Shown: positions 1-9,115, numbered from the stretch's first letter. The stretch is 64,000 bases of DNA from Pseudomonadota bacterium (GCA_018821535.1 JAHJLV010000026.1:62001-126000), one strand, 5' to 3'. Made by a program: numbers and translations. Notes: a model not told the origin generated them from the sequence alone.

Positions 1-1
1 G

Positions 2-163
2 TCAAAGGAAGTTGGAATTCAATTGAATATCAGTATTAAAACAGTTGGCACCTATAAAGAAAGAATCAAAGAAAAACTGGCCCTTAAACACAGCGGAGAG
101 CTGGTTAGAAATGCGATCATCTGGGTAGAAACAGGCTTGTTTAAATCCCCAAAAGTCCAATAG
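2..163 (+). CDS. LuxR/NarL-type HTH regulator, C-terminal fragment
   Basis: The window opens inside a gene. The frame from base 2 to the TAG at 161-163 encodes 53 residues containing SIKTVGTYKERIKEKL and ending near ELVRNAIIWVETGLF. This is the recognition-helix half of a LuxR/NarL/FixJ DNA-binding domain, including the usual IS.KTV.TY.. recognition helix and the terminal ELVR.AI helix. Such domains normally end two-component response regulators. The receiver part and the start lie upstream of the window, so target and partner kinase cannot be named. The next gene on the same strand starts 173 bases further on. Confidence 0.8.
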   Translation, partial: SKEVGIQLNISIKTVGTYKERIKEKLALKHSGELVRNAIIWVETGLFKSPKVQ

Positions 164-336
164 GTAATTCACCTACATCTCTTTGCGTTTTTCTCATACA
201 CCACTATGGTCTGATTGCTGATTTACCATCCCCTATAGACCTCCTATAGATAGCGGTGAACATAACTTTTTTTAAAGTTTAACAGCGGTCAATATTTTTG
301 ATCCAAACCAAAACACCCGGAAAAGGAGAGAGAAAA

Positions 337-1686
337 ATGGCAATTAAAAGAGAAGATGGCTCAGCCCAGCCCGGAATTCGCTGGGGGCAGTTTACCACCA
401 GAATTCCAGGAATCCATGTGGATTTTTCATTGCCTGAGATCATTCAGGGAGGACTTTTGACAACGGCTACCGGTGGAGTCGTAGCAGCACTGACCATGAA
501 ATTTTTTCAGGTGCCTTTTGAAGTGGCCTGGGCCGTCGTATTGATCCAGCTCTTTTGGCTATGGGTCGTGCCCACTGTTATCTGTGGAGAACCCTATGCG
601 CCGGGATGGATCACTCCGGCACTGCCACTTGTTATGGCATTTTTAGGCACATTTGAGGCTGGAATACCCGCCATCCACGCCATGATTGCGGTGACCGTCT
701 GTGTGTCAGCCATTTTTTTATTTTTTGCCATCACCGGTCTTGGAAATAAATTTTTCCAATGGGTTCCGGTGGAGCTGAGGGCAGCCATTATATTTGGCGG
801 CTCTATTGCCGCCTTTACTTCGGAATTCGGGCGGATGGCCAAAATGCCGATTACACTCCCCATTGTATGGGCAGTGGTATTTTTGCTGATGTTTTCCATC
901 TGGTTCACCCACGCCAAGCAGAAAAGCAAAGTGCTGAACCTTATCGGTTCCATGGCATTGCTTGTCGGGTTTATAGTTGCAGCAGTAGTGGGTAAAATAT
1001 CTGGAGAAATTTCCTTTGATATTGGCATGGGATTTCATATCCCCCAGATTGGCACATATATTAAATCAGTTTCTCCGTTTTTTGTGGGCTGGCCGACCTT
1101 GGATGTTTACTTAAAAGCATTTCCCCTGGCCATTATGATTTATATTTTCATTTTTGGTGATCTGGTTCTTGCCAATACACTGCTGGATCAGGCAGGTGAA
1201 GAGAGAAAAGATGAAAAATTAGAAGTGAACACCACCCGAAGTCATATCATTTTATTTATTCGGAACATGGGGCATCTATTGACCGCAGGACCTTTTATCC
1301 CTCTTCATGGACCCATCTGGACCGGTGTGCATGTCTTTCTAATAGAAAGATACAAATCCGGTCGTAAAAATCTGGATTCGTTATTTTCAGGAACCTTTAA
1401 CTGGTACTGGCCGGCATTCATATTAATTTTTCTGGTCCCCGTGGTCACCTTCATGAAACCATTGCTTGCGGTGGCACTTTCCATCACGCTTATTCTCACT
1501 GGATTTGCCTGTGCATACACGGCTATTTCCATGGTCAAAACACCTGCAGCCCAAGGCTATGCTTTTTTTGTCGGCATGATCATTGCCAATTTCGGGCCTG
1601 CCTGGGGAATGGGAATCGGCATCGGACTTTACATTCTGCTTTTAGCCCAGAGAATTCCCGGTTTTGTAGTGAAACAGATGCCTTAA
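337..1686 (+). CDS. multi-pass inner-membrane permease (NCS2/SulP-like)
   Basis: A 449-residue, very hydrophobic protein with roughly a dozen membrane segments and little else. I chose ATG 337 because AAAAGGAGAG lies just upstream; an upstream TTG at 298 is in frame but lacks a ribosome site. Visible landmarks are a conserved-looking GEPYAPGWITPALPL stretch near residues 86-100 and a charged loop after FGDLVLANTLLDQAG, which recalls the loop after TM8 in NCS2 (xanthine/uracil) and related SLC26-fold carriers. The family assignment is tentative. An acyl-CoA ligase follows 52 bases downstream on the same strand, so uptake of a carboxylate that the ligase activates is a reasonable guess, but the substrate cannot be read from the sequence. 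Confidence 0.5.
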   Translation: MAIKREDGSAQPGIRWGQFTTRIPGIHVDFSLPEIIQGGLLTTATGGVVAALTMKFFQVPFEVAWAVVLIQLFWLWVVPTVICGEPYAPGWITPALPLVMAFLGTFEAGIPAIHAMIAVTVCVSAIFLFFAITGLGNKFFQWVPVELRAAIIFGGSIAAFTSEFGRMAKMPITLPIVWAVVFLLMFSIWFTHAKQKSKVLNLIGSMALLVGFIVAAVVGKISGEISFDIGMGFHIPQIGTYIKSVSPFFVGWPTLDVYLKAFPLAIMIYIFIFGDLVLANTLLDQAGEERKDEKLEVNTTRSHIILFIRNMGHLLTAGPFIPLHGPIWTGVHVFLIERYKSGRKNLDSLFSGTFNWYWPAFILIFLVPVVTFMKPLLAVALSITLILTGFACAYTAISMVKTPAAQGYAFFVGMIIANFGPAWGMGIGIGLYILLLAQRIPGFVVKQMP

Positions 1687-1738
1687 AAAGGCATTTAAAA
1701 ATAATTTTTCATAAATAATTTCAAATTTTGGAGGATAC

Positions 1739-3385
1739 GTGACAACAAAAAAAATTGCCCCGACCAAAAGTGCATACAATTACCAGCTTTTGATTAAAAA
1801 CATATTAAATACACCGCTGATTTATTCACCCGATCAGAAGATCGTATATAGAGACATACTTCAGTACAGTTATTCTGAATTGAAAAAGAGAGTAAACCGG
1901 CTGGCAAACATGCTGGAAAAACTGGGTGTAAAACCCGGTGACACCGTTGCTGTCATGGACTGGGACTCTCATAGATACCTGGAATGCTTTTTTGCCATTC
2001 CGATGATGGGCGCTGTTCTTCATACGATCAATATTCGTCTGACATCTGAACAGCTGATCTATACCATCAACCATGCAGAAGATGATGTCATCCTGGTCAA
2101 TGAAGAATTTGTTCCGCTTTTAGAATCTGTTAAAGATAAGTTTGAAACTGTAAAAAAAGTCATTCTGCTTTCAGACAATCAAAAGCAGCCAGAGTCCGGC
2201 TTTGATTTTGCAGGAGAATATGAAGCACTTGTATCGGATTCTTCAGATGAATATGTTTTCCCGGATTTTGATGAAAATACCATGGCCACCACGTTTTATA
2301 CTACCGGTACCACAGGACTTCCCAAAGGTGTTTTCTTCAGTCATCGCCAGATCGTTCTCCATACCTATGGGGCCATGGCCGGTCTGTGTGCGTATAAATC
2401 CCAGGCAAACATCAATTCTTCAGATGTTTACATGCCCATGACACCCATGTTTCATGTTCATGCCTGGGGTATGCCATATCTGATGACCCTGTTGGGTGCT
2501 AAACAGGTTTATCCCGGCAGATATGAACCGGAAATGCTTTTAAAACTGATTGTCGGTGAAAAAGTCACTTTTTCTCATTGTGTGCCAACGATTATGAACA
2601 TGCTTGTTACAAGTCCATCAATAAACAGCGTTGATCTGAAAGGATGGAAAGTGATTATCGGTGGTTCAGCTTTGTCCAAAGGCCTTTGCAAAGAGGCTCT
2701 TAAACATGGTATCAATCTTTATACCGGATATGGCATGTCAGAAACCTGTCCTTTGCTTACCCTGGCCAATATCAAACCCCATATGCTGGAATGGAGCGAA
2801 GAAGACCAAATTGATATTCGATGCAAAACCGGTCTTCCGATGCCCAATGTTCATCTGGAAATAGTTGACCCAAAAGGAAACCCATTGCCCCATGACGGGA
2901 AAACCGCCGGAGAGGTCGTGGCAAGAACCCCCTGGCTCACCCAAGGGTATCTTAAAGATGAAGCAAAAAGTGAAGAACTCTGGGAAAATGGCTGGCTTCA
3001 CACCGGGGATATCGGACTGATTGACTCTGAAGGCTATCTGAAGATTACGGACAGGCTTAAAGACGTTATCAAAACCGGCGGAGAGTGGGTGTCATCTCTT
3101 GAAATTGAGGATATCATCAGCCAGCATGAAGGGGTCAATGAAGTGGCTGTCGTCGGTATCGTCGATGAAAAATGGGGAGAACGCCCTCTGGCTATGGTGG
3201 TATTAAAAGAGGGATATCAAAATAAAGTTACAGAAATTGATATCATGGATTTTTGCATGACCTTTGTAGAAAAAGGCATCATACCCAAATATGGTATTCC
3301 ATCAAAAATTATCATGGATAAAATTATTCCAAAAACCAGTGTAGGGAAAATCAGTAAAAAAGATATCCGGGCACAATATAATTAA
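1739..3385 (+). CDS. AMP-forming acyl-CoA synthetase (medium/long-chain type)
   Basis: A 548-residue adenylate-forming ligase that would convert a carboxylic acid, ATP and CoA to the acyl-CoA, AMP and PPi in the cytoplasm. It starts with GTG at 1739 behind GGAGG. The ATP-binding motif TTFYTTGTTGLPKG is near residues 182-195. GYGMSETCP is near 330, GWLHTGD near 418, and the hinge DRLKDVIKTGGEWVSSLEIE follows. The catalytic C-terminal lysine sits in KTSVGKISKKD near residue 537. Length and motifs are normal for fatty-acid or related ligases; chain length and substrate are not deducible. It probably forms a unit with the preceding permease and is convergent with the downstream histidine kinase. 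Confidence 0.85.
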   Translation: MTTKKIAPTKSAYNYQLLIKNILNTPLIYSPDQKIVYRDILQYSYSELKKRVNRLANMLEKLGVKPGDTVAVMDWDSHRYLECFFAIPMMGAVLHTINIRLTSEQLIYTINHAEDDVILVNEEFVPLLESVKDKFETVKKVILLSDNQKQPESGFDFAGEYEALVSDSSDEYVFPDFDENTMATTFYTTGTTGLPKGVFFSHRQIVLHTYGAMAGLCAYKSQANINSSDVYMPMTPMFHVHAWGMPYLMTLLGAKQVYPGRYEPEMLLKLIVGEKVTFSHCVPTIMNMLVTSPSINSVDLKGWKVIIGGSALSKGLCKEALKHGINLYTGYGMSETCPLLTLANIKPHMLEWSEEDQIDIRCKTGLPMPNVHLEIVDPKGNPLPHDGKTAGEVVARTPWLTQGYLKDEAKSEELWENGWLHTGDIGLIDSEGYLKITDRLKDVIKTGGEWVSSLEIEDIISQHEGVNEVAVVGIVDEKWGERPLAMVVLKEGYQNKVTEIDIMDFCMTFVEKGIIPKYGIPSKIIMDKIIPKTSVGKISKKDIRAQYN

Positions 3386-3415
3386 TATTCGGATTTTAAT
3401 ACAACCAGGATGAAA

Positions 3416-3462
3416 ATCGGGACAATTAATCTTTTCAAATTTGAAGCGATTTTTGTCCCGAT
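3416..3462. terminator. inverted repeat between convergent genes
   Basis: ATCGGGACA at 3416-3424 pairs with TGTCCCGAT at 3454-3462, and a 12-base palindrome TTCAAATTTGAA lies in the loop at 3434-3445. It sits between the convergent ligase and histidine kinase genes, so a shared transcription end is plausible. There is no clean T-run, so this is only a candidate. Confidence 0.35.
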
Positions 3463-3482
3463 CAAACTTAAAAATTTTTTCA

Positions 3483-5318
3483 TCAGTTAGAGGATGCTTC
3501 GGATATTATATCACCTGATCTGCCGTTTTCCTTACGGAACGGCAGATCAATCAAAAACCGTGAGCCCTGGCCCGGAAACGATTCTACTGACATCTGGCCG
3601 CCATGATCCTCCACAATGATATAATATGAAATTGAAAGTCCCAGACCTGTTCCCTGCTTGTTTTTTGTTGTAAAAAAAGGTTCGAAAATATGATCTTTTG
3701 TTTCCTTTTCCATCCCAACGCCATTGTCTTCAATCTCTATACGGATATTGTTATCTCCCTGATTCATCCTGAGGATCAGGCGTGGGGTTTCATTATGGTA
3801 AGTTTTCATATTTATTGCATCACAGGCATTTGTAAAAAGATTGAATAAAACCTGCTGGATCTTGCTGATCTCGCAGTAGACCATCGGCAGATCCAGGTTG
3901 AATTCTTTTTTAATTTCAATGCTTCGAAAATTGTATTTTTTTTTCAGATCAGAGTCGTTCTTCGCCAGCGCGATCGTGTTCTCCACAAGATCACAAAGTT
4001 TGGCAGGTTCCCGAACCTGCACACTTTTGCGTGAAAAACTGAGCATGTTTTCTATAATTTTAACCCCCCTGCGGCCTGCATCTGAAATTAATTCAAGCTG
4101 ATTTAAAATTCCTCTTTTTTCAGCATAGCTTCGGATATCTGAAAAACACAATCCCAGTTGTCGGGCCATGGTTTCATTGCCTGCCAGATCCTGGGCCAGG
4201 CGATTATATACCACCTGAGCATTCTGAATCACCCCTGCCAGAGGATTTTTTATCTCATGCGCCATCCCGGCGGCAAGACCGCCAACAGACATCATCTTTG
4301 CAGACTGAATCATCATCTCCTGAATCTTGGTTTTTTCGGTAATATCATTCACCAGAGAGGCCATGCCAATGATTTTCCCTTCGCTACTTTTTAAAACTGA
4401 ATTGTACCAATCACAAATAATTCTTTTCCCTTCTTTTGTGATATTGTCATTAATATGGCGCTCCCCTCCCCGGCCGGACAACAGTTCCCTAAAAATCTGA
4501 TCAACAGTGTCTTTGACATCACTCGGCAAAATCAAATCATGGACATGCTTTCCCAATGCCTCTTCTTTTGTGTAGCCAAAAATTCTTTGTGCTGATGGAT
4601 TCCATTGGGTTACCTTAAAATCCAAATCCCAGAATATTGCGGCCACAGGTGTGTTGTTGAGATGATCCATCAACTTATTTTCAACTTCCTGGTGTGCTTT
4701 CTGGGTTTTTTTTCTCATCTCCAACTCGTTTTTCAACGAAATGATTACTTTTTTATTGATGACAAATGCGCTGATCACCACAAAAAAAACAAAGCATAAT
4801 GCTGCCATATTATCCAAAAAATATTCCAGACCCTCACTTGGCAAAAGTATTGAAGCGCTGGTCAGGTGGTACACCAGAAGGATGAGAAGCATGACATTCA
4901 TACCGAAATAAAAGGCAATGGGTTTCAGGCTGTTGAAAACTGAAATCGCCATGGAAGAAAACAATCCGATAATCAGAACGATTGTATCCAGTTTTTTTAT
5001 AAGTGGTATGGGCACTTCAAAAAACAATACCGCCCAAAGGGATATAAAACCCGAAATAAAGAGAATATGAACGGCAATTGTATGTCGCCCCTTCATTAAA
5101 AATCCAAAGCTGACGACCATGGCCATGAATGCGGATGTTCCTATCGCGGATACTCTACCAAGCCCCAGAGTCCACAGTGAATAAATTGTTACAGCGCCGG
5201 TGGTAAGAATCACAGCAACACAGACCATTGCAATGAAGCGTGTTTTCAGGTAAATTTCTTTTTCTTCTGAACCAAGCTTCTCTGCGCTGCTTTTAAAAAA
5301 GAGTGCTCTTTCTCCCAT
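3483..5318 (-). CDS. membrane-bound PAS sensor histidine kinase
   Basis: A 611-residue sensor kinase. The first about 190 residues hold some six hydrophobic helices (a membrane sensor region I cannot name). A short charged linker follows, then a PAS domain (about 215-335, with AAIFWDLDFKVTQWNPSAQ and IFGYTKEEALGK). The dimerisation helix has the phospho-acceptor His near 355 in MAHEIKNPLAGV. The HATPase domain carries DNGVGMEKETKDHIFEPFF and GTGLGLSISYYI. A purine-rich AGGGAG lies upstream of the ATG. No response regulator is adjacent: neighbours on both sides are acyl-CoA ligases, so its partner is elsewhere. A role in sensing membrane or fatty-acid-related signals would be inference from position only. 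Confidence 0.88.
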   Translation of the reverse strand: MGERALFFKSSAEKLGSEEKEIYLKTRFIAMVCVAVILTTGAVTIYSLWTLGLGRVSAIGTSAFMAMVVSFGFLMKGRHTIAVHILFISGFISLWAVLFFEVPIPLIKKLDTIVLIIGLFSSMAISVFNSLKPIAFYFGMNVMLLILLVYHLTSASILLPSEGLEYFLDNMAALCFVFFVVISAFVINKKVIISLKNELEMRKKTQKAHQEVENKLMDHLNNTPVAAIFWDLDFKVTQWNPSAQRIFGYTKEEALGKHVHDLILPSDVKDTVDQIFRELLSGRGGERHINDNITKEGKRIICDWYNSVLKSSEGKIIGMASLVNDITEKTKIQEMMIQSAKMMSVGGLAAGMAHEIKNPLAGVIQNAQVVYNRLAQDLAGNETMARQLGLCFSDIRSYAEKRGILNQLELISDAGRRGVKIIENMLSFSRKSVQVREPAKLCDLVENTIALAKNDSDLKKKYNFRSIEIKKEFNLDLPMVYCEISKIQQVLFNLFTNACDAINMKTYHNETPRLILRMNQGDNNIRIEIEDNGVGMEKETKDHIFEPFFTTKNKQGTGLGLSISYYIIVEDHGGQMSVESFPGQGSRFLIDLPFRKENGRSGDIISEASSN

Positions 5319-5414
5319 ATCCGTCTCCCTCTGCTTGAGTAATTCAGTATTTTCAGATCCAGCCCCTTTTTGGCGAATGCTTTAAACTATGTGGTCAATA
5401 CGAAAAAGTCTATC

Positions 5415-5462
5415 AAAAAAAAGCCCTGACGCGATCTAAACAGATCAGGTCAAGGCTTTTTT
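5415..5462 (-). terminator. rho-independent terminator of the hydrolase-ligase operon
   Basis: On the minus strand, AAAAAAGCC-T-TGAC...GATCT pairs with AGATC...GTCA-G-GGCTTTTTTTT, with a four-base loop and a run of eight T. It starts 33 bases after the ligase stop codon. The A-run on the other side makes it potentially bidirectional. Confidence 0.85.
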
Positions 5463-5495
5463 GAGGCTCAGCCAGGCTGAGCTGAGGCATTCATA

Positions 5496-7103
5496 TTATT
5501 CTCTGAGTTTGAATTTTAAAATTTTACCCGTGGGATTTCGTGGAAGTGCACCGGTAATTTCTATGAATTCAGGAATTTTATATTTTGCTATTTTGTCTTT
5601 GAGATACGCTTTGACCATCTCCGGGGTTAATATGCCGGGTTTTGAAATCTCGATAACCGCTTTAACCCTTTCTCCCAGCGCATCATCCGGGATTCCGACA
5701 ACAGCAACCGCAACAATGTCAGGATGGGATTCTATTGCCATCTCGATCTCCCGGGGATAGATATTTTCTCCCCCCCGGTTGATCATATCCTTTGCCCGGT
5801 CAACAATGGACAGATAGCCTTCTTCATCCAGATATCCGATATCCCCGGTATGAAGCCATCCGTCAATGAGGGTCTCCTTGGTGGCTTTCGGGTTGTTCAG
5901 ATATTCAATCATTGTATTGACGCCCTTGACACAGACCTCTCCTTTTTCACCTGCCGGGACAATATTATTGTCAAAATCAAAAATTTCAATCTGCTGGCCG
6001 GGCAATGCTAAACCACATGTGCCGGCTTTTCTTTTTCCATCCACAGGATTGGCGCTTGAAATACCAGTGGCTTCTGTAAGGCCATACCCTTCAATGATCT
6101 CAACATTGAATTTTTCCTTGAATCCCCTGATCAGATCAAGGGGCAGCGGTGCTGCGCCGCAGAACGCATATTTCAGTTTAAGTCTGGACATGTCTATGGC
6201 TGAGGCGTCAACAGAATAATAAACATAATTGTACATGGCAGGAACGCCCATGAGTATGGTAATTTCATTGTCCAGGATTGCAGGCCAGAATTCACTTGGA
6301 GAAAACGCTTTTTTAATGCACAGGGTCTGCCCCATGAAGGTGAGCGGGTATGTCCAGACACTGATGGGATTAATGTGGTACATGGGAAGCAGGATAAGCA
6401 TGGTTTCGTTATCTGTTTTGACCAGTCCGATCACTGACATGTCATGACACACCTGGAGCTGTCCTTTGTTGGATAACAGAATCCCTTTGGGTCTGCCCGT
6501 TGTTCCGGATGAATACAGGAGCAGAAAAGGGTCATCCGGGTCTTGCTGTACAAACGCCTCGTCTGGCGGATACTGATCAAAAAGTGTTGACAGTGTCTGT
6601 TTTGCAAGATTTAAATTGTGTTCACCCGGTGTTTCAACTTCAATAACGATGGGTTTGTGAGCGGCCAAATCATACCCCTGCGCGAACACAGCCATAAAAT
6701 TGCTGCCCACAAACACGACCTTGGGTTTTGAATCATCAAGAACATGCGCGATTTCCGGCCCCACCAGTGCAAAATTTATAACTCCTGCAACCGCACCGAT
6801 TTTCTGGGCTCCAAACATGGTATAATAAATTTCCGGTGAATTGGAGATCATCAAAGAGACAATATCCCCCTTTTTTACGCCTGTTGCTTTCAAATAATTG
6901 GCCACCTTGTTGGCGCGCTCATTTGTCTGGGCATATGTTATTTTCTGGTCATCATAGATCACATGGAGTCTTTGGGGTATTTCCTGGGCTCTGACCATGA
7001 ACATTTGGGCCACACTGTCAAATTGCAGGCGCTTGTTTTTCAATGCTGCCACAGCTTCAATCTTGCTGACGGGTATCTTCAGTCTGTTTGTCTGATTTTT
7101 CAT
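5496..7103 (-). CDS. AMP-forming acyl-CoA synthetase
   Basis: A 535-residue class I adenylate-forming enzyme, expected to activate a carboxylic acid to its CoA thioester. The motif LLLYSSGTTGRPKGILLS is near residues 188-205, GYGLTEATG near 341, and GWLHTGDIGYLDEEGY near 405. The hinge is DRAKDMINRGGENIYPREIE, and the terminal lysine is in NPTGKILKFKLRE. The start is ATG at 7103, only 12 bases after the stop of the phosphotriesterase-like gene. The two are surely co-transcribed and end at the terminator at 5415-5462. The pairing suggests that the hydrolase releases the acid that this ligase activates. This ligase is clearly different from the two other ligases in the window; the substrate is unknown. 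Confidence 0.87.
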   Translation of the reverse strand: MKNQTNRLKIPVSKIEAVAALKNKRLQFDSVAQMFMVRAQEIPQRLHVIYDDQKITYAQTNERANKVANYLKATGVKKGDIVSLMISNSPEIYYTMFGAQKIGAVAGVINFALVGPEIAHVLDDSKPKVVFVGSNFMAVFAQGYDLAAHKPIVIEVETPGEHNLNLAKQTLSTLFDQYPPDEAFVQQDPDDPFLLLYSSGTTGRPKGILLSNKGQLQVCHDMSVIGLVKTDNETMLILLPMYHINPISVWTYPLTFMGQTLCIKKAFSPSEFWPAILDNEITILMGVPAMYNYVYYSVDASAIDMSRLKLKYAFCGAAPLPLDLIRGFKEKFNVEIIEGYGLTEATGISSANPVDGKRKAGTCGLALPGQQIEIFDFDNNIVPAGEKGEVCVKGVNTMIEYLNNPKATKETLIDGWLHTGDIGYLDEEGYLSIVDRAKDMINRGGENIYPREIEMAIESHPDIVAVAVVGIPDDALGERVKAVIEISKPGILTPEMVKAYLKDKIAKYKIPEFIEITGALPRNPTGKILKFKLRE

Positions 7104-7115
7104 GATGGTTTTCCT

Positions 7116-8105
7116 TTATGCTCGGGCAGAAAAAAGTCTTTGCGGATTTTTATGAATAATTGTTTGAATCTGCTCGTCAGTTACACCGCCCTCTTTAAGC
7201 GCCGGAATAATATTGTTGAATAAATGGGTTGGATGCCAGTTGGCAATCAGCGGCAGTGCATTTTCCGGAATATTAAGCGGCCTGCCCAACCAGTGAATAA
7301 TATAATCATGAGACAGCATCAGTTTATCTGCAAACCCTTTTTTAATCAAATCAATAATGACAGGATACCGCTGTTCATCCATGGGGCAGCCAACCAGTCC
7401 CTGAAGCCCCATTCTGTCCCATGACACATAAACACCCTGTTCCAGGGTTTCCAGCTGATACGCCATATCCAGACTGTCACTCATGTGGCCGATTTGTATT
7501 TTGGCAGGATTCACCCCCTCAGATATCAGCAGCCGGGCCTGCTCCGGCCCCATGGTGCCTTCCTGGGTATGGGTGATAATCGGGACACCGGTTTCCTTTT
7601 GTGCTCTGGCAACTGCTCTGAACATCATTTCTTCATAACCGGTTATCACGCCTTTACTGGAACCCACTTTTAAGACACCGGCCTTAACTCCTGTTTTCTG
7701 TATTCCTATTGTTATTTCTGTCATAAGCAGTTCATACAGTTCTTCACTGACATCTCCCAGGCTGCTCCGGAATTTCCAATACGCTGTGGCACCCTCTCCT
7801 TCATAATAATATCCGGTTGAACAGATGATATTGATACCTGTTTTTTCTGAAATTTCCTTATAGATTTCAGGGAAACGCCCTCCGTCAAGGGCTGTTGCAT
7901 CTACATAGGTTTTCACACCCAGGATCTTGAGCTGCTCTAATACAGCCACCCCGTCATTGACAATTGCTGCCCGATCAAAAGGTGCGATGGTCAGATCTCC
8001 TTCCCAGCCCGGATAACCGTATACAATGTGTTCATGCATCAGTGTTGTGCCTAACTCATTAGATGGAACTGTTCCTGTAACCGTATTAACCATAGTTTTT
8101 TCCAT
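7116..8105 (-). CDS. phosphotriesterase-family metal-dependent hydrolase
   Basis: A 329-residue TIM-barrel amidohydrolase-superfamily enzyme of the phosphotriesterase (PTE/PHP/lactonase) group. All binuclear metal ligands of the family can be recognised. These are His24 and His26 in LMHEHIVYG, the bridging carboxylated lysine in GVLKVGSSKG, the His residues in IITHTQEG and IQIGHMSDS, and the Asp in MLSHDYII. Members hydrolyse lactones or phosphotriesters; this group is diverse and the true substrate cannot be read off. AAGGAG lies seven bases before ATG 8105 (a second in-frame ATG at 8093 lacks this spacing). It is the first gene of a two-gene operon with an acyl-CoA ligase, which favours a lactone- or ester-opening role. 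Confidence 0.8.
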   Translation of the reverse strand: MEKTMVNTVTGTVPSNELGTTLMHEHIVYGYPGWEGDLTIAPFDRAAIVNDGVAVLEQLKILGVKTYVDATALDGGRFPEIYKEISEKTGINIICSTGYYYEGEGATAYWKFRSSLGDVSEELYELLMTEITIGIQKTGVKAGVLKVGSSKGVITGYEEMMFRAVARAQKETGVPIITHTQEGTMGPEQARLLISEGVNPAKIQIGHMSDSLDMAYQLETLEQGVYVSWDRMGLQGLVGCPMDEQRYPVIIDLIKKGFADKLMLSHDYIIHWLGRPLNIPENALPLIANWHPTHLFNNIIPALKEGGVTDEQIQTIIHKNPQRLFSARA

Positions 8106-8173
8106 GATCCAATCTCCTTTGTTCCTGTGACTATCTCAGAATATTCAAAACTTTTACCGATTTAAAATCCTTA

Positions 8174-8188
8174 GCCAGAAACATGCCA
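8174..8188 (-). promoter_or_regulatory. candidate sigma-54 promoter of the hydrolase-ligase operon
   Basis: On the minus strand the sequence TGGCATGTTTCTGGC matches the -24/-12 consensus TGGCAYRNNNNTTGC at all but one fixed position, with the correct 10-base GG-to-GC spacing. It lies 69-83 bases before the ATG at 8105. Two sigma-54-type activators are encoded in this window. Confidence 0.5.
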
Positions 8189-8409
8189 ATGATGAACGTT
8201 TATTCACAACTATCTGTATTTAAAAATAATATTGAATATTTCTACTTGGTTTCTGAGAAAAGAAACCTCTGACCAAAGACGTTATTCCGCCCTGAACGGG
8301 ACGATATCCCGCCTGAAAGACGAATATTTAAACCCTATTGAACAACGGACAAAAACTGTGATAAACAAATGAGGGCTTGGATGTATTTTGAAACATCAAG
8401 ATTCCCCGC
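8189..8409. other. non-coding stretch, possible decayed gene
   Basis: The 376-base gap between the hydrolase operon and mazEF holds the sigma-54-like site, this stretch, and the mazEF promoter. A reading frame from ATG 8194 runs 26 codons and stops at TGA. A second frame stays open for about 60 codons up to a TGA near 8372 and has protein-like composition (SRLKDEYLNPIEQRTK), but it has no start or ribosome site. I do not recognise either. They may be remains of a lost gene. Confidence 0.25.
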
Positions 8410-8438
8410 TTGACATCACCCATGAATGTAATTACAAT
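8410..8438 (+). promoter_or_regulatory. sigma-70 promoter of mazEF
   Basis: TTGACA at 8410-8415 and TACAAT at 8433-8438 are separated by exactly 17 bases. The site lies 44 bases upstream of the mazE ATG, whose ribosome site is AAGGAG. A near-consensus promoter fits constitutive, autoregulated toxin-antitoxin expression. Confidence 0.75.
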
Positions 8439-8481
8439 AGTTACAAAACATTATGAATAAAACCTTTTAAGGAGCAAATCC

Positions 8482-8754
8482 ATGGAAAATCAAATACGAT
8501 CAAGAGATGTCAAATTGGTTTCCATTGGAAATTCCAAAGGAGTTCGCATTCCCAAGGCGCTCCTTCAAAAATATGGCCTGAAAAACCCCCTTTTAATAGA
8601 AGAAACAGACAAGGGGCTGCTGCTCCGCAATAAAGAAGAAAACAAGCTCTCCTGGGAAGATACCTATAAAATCATGGCTGATGAAAAGGAAAATTGGGAT
8701 GATTTCAATGCAACACTTCTTGATGGCTTAGAGGATGAGGGCTTTGAATATTAA
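8482..8754 (+). CDS. mazE: MazE-like antitoxin, AbrB fold
   Basis: A 90-residue protein with an N-terminal SpoVT/AbrB DNA-binding fold (VKLVSIGNSKGVRIPKALL, residues about 11-30, then a hydrophobic strand LLIEETDKGLLLR). Its acidic C-terminal tail (DEKENWDDF...DGLEDEGFEY) is the part that typically wraps the toxin. It overlaps the following toxin gene by 20 bases. In this family the antitoxin neutralises MazF and represses the shared promoter, which is visible just upstream. Confidence 0.88.
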   Translation: MENQIRSRDVKLVSIGNSKGVRIPKALLQKYGLKNPLLIEETDKGLLLRNKEENKLSWEDTYKIMADEKENWDDFNATLLDGLEDEGFEY

Positions 8755-9070
8755 AAGGTACGAAATATATTTTGCTGATCTCAACCCCACCATAGGCAGC
8801 GAAATAAAAAAAGTGCGTCCCGTTGTCATAATCAGCCAGGATGAAATGAATAAATATCTGGATACCGTCGTTGTCTGTCCATTAACCTCTAAATTGCATC
8901 CACTATGGAGAACCCGGATACAAATAAAATGCGCGAACAAAAATGCCGAAATCGCTGTTGACCAGATTCGCACCATCAGCAAGCAACGGTTGCAAAACAA
9001 GATAGACAGGTTATCCGATATCAACGCCGCCCAGTTACGAAAATTAATAACGGATATGTACGGGGAATAA
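8735..9070 (+). CDS. mazF: MazF-like mRNA interferase toxin
   Basis: A 111-residue PemK/MazF toxin: an endoribonuclease expected to cleave mRNA at short single-stranded sequences. It shows the family marks YEIYFADLNPTIGSEIKKVRP with RPVVIISQ (residues about 29-36), VVVCPLTS in the middle, and VDQIRTISKQRL. The start ATG lies inside the end of mazE, which gives translational coupling. Length is typical. The cleavage sequence cannot be predicted from this. Confidence 0.9.
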   Translation: MRALNIKRYEIYFADLNPTIGSEIKKVRPVVIISQDEMNKYLDTVVVCPLTSKLHPLWRTRIQIKCANKNAEIAVDQIRTISKQRLQNKIDRLSDINAAQLRKLITDMYGE

Positions 9071-9115
9071 TCATTTTTTTTTAAGAAGAATAAAAAGCAT
9101 CCAGCGAGGTTTATT

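Noticed and set aside
181..260. Short direct repeat CCTATAGA-CCT-CCTATAGA upstream of the permease
   Set aside because: Only two 8-base copies, no dyad and no promoter geometry; too weak to report as a regulatory site.
8194..8372. In-frame TGA between ATG 8194 and a later TGA as a third selenoprotein
   Set aside because: No ribosome site, no SECIS-like stem after the TGA, and no recognisable family on either side.
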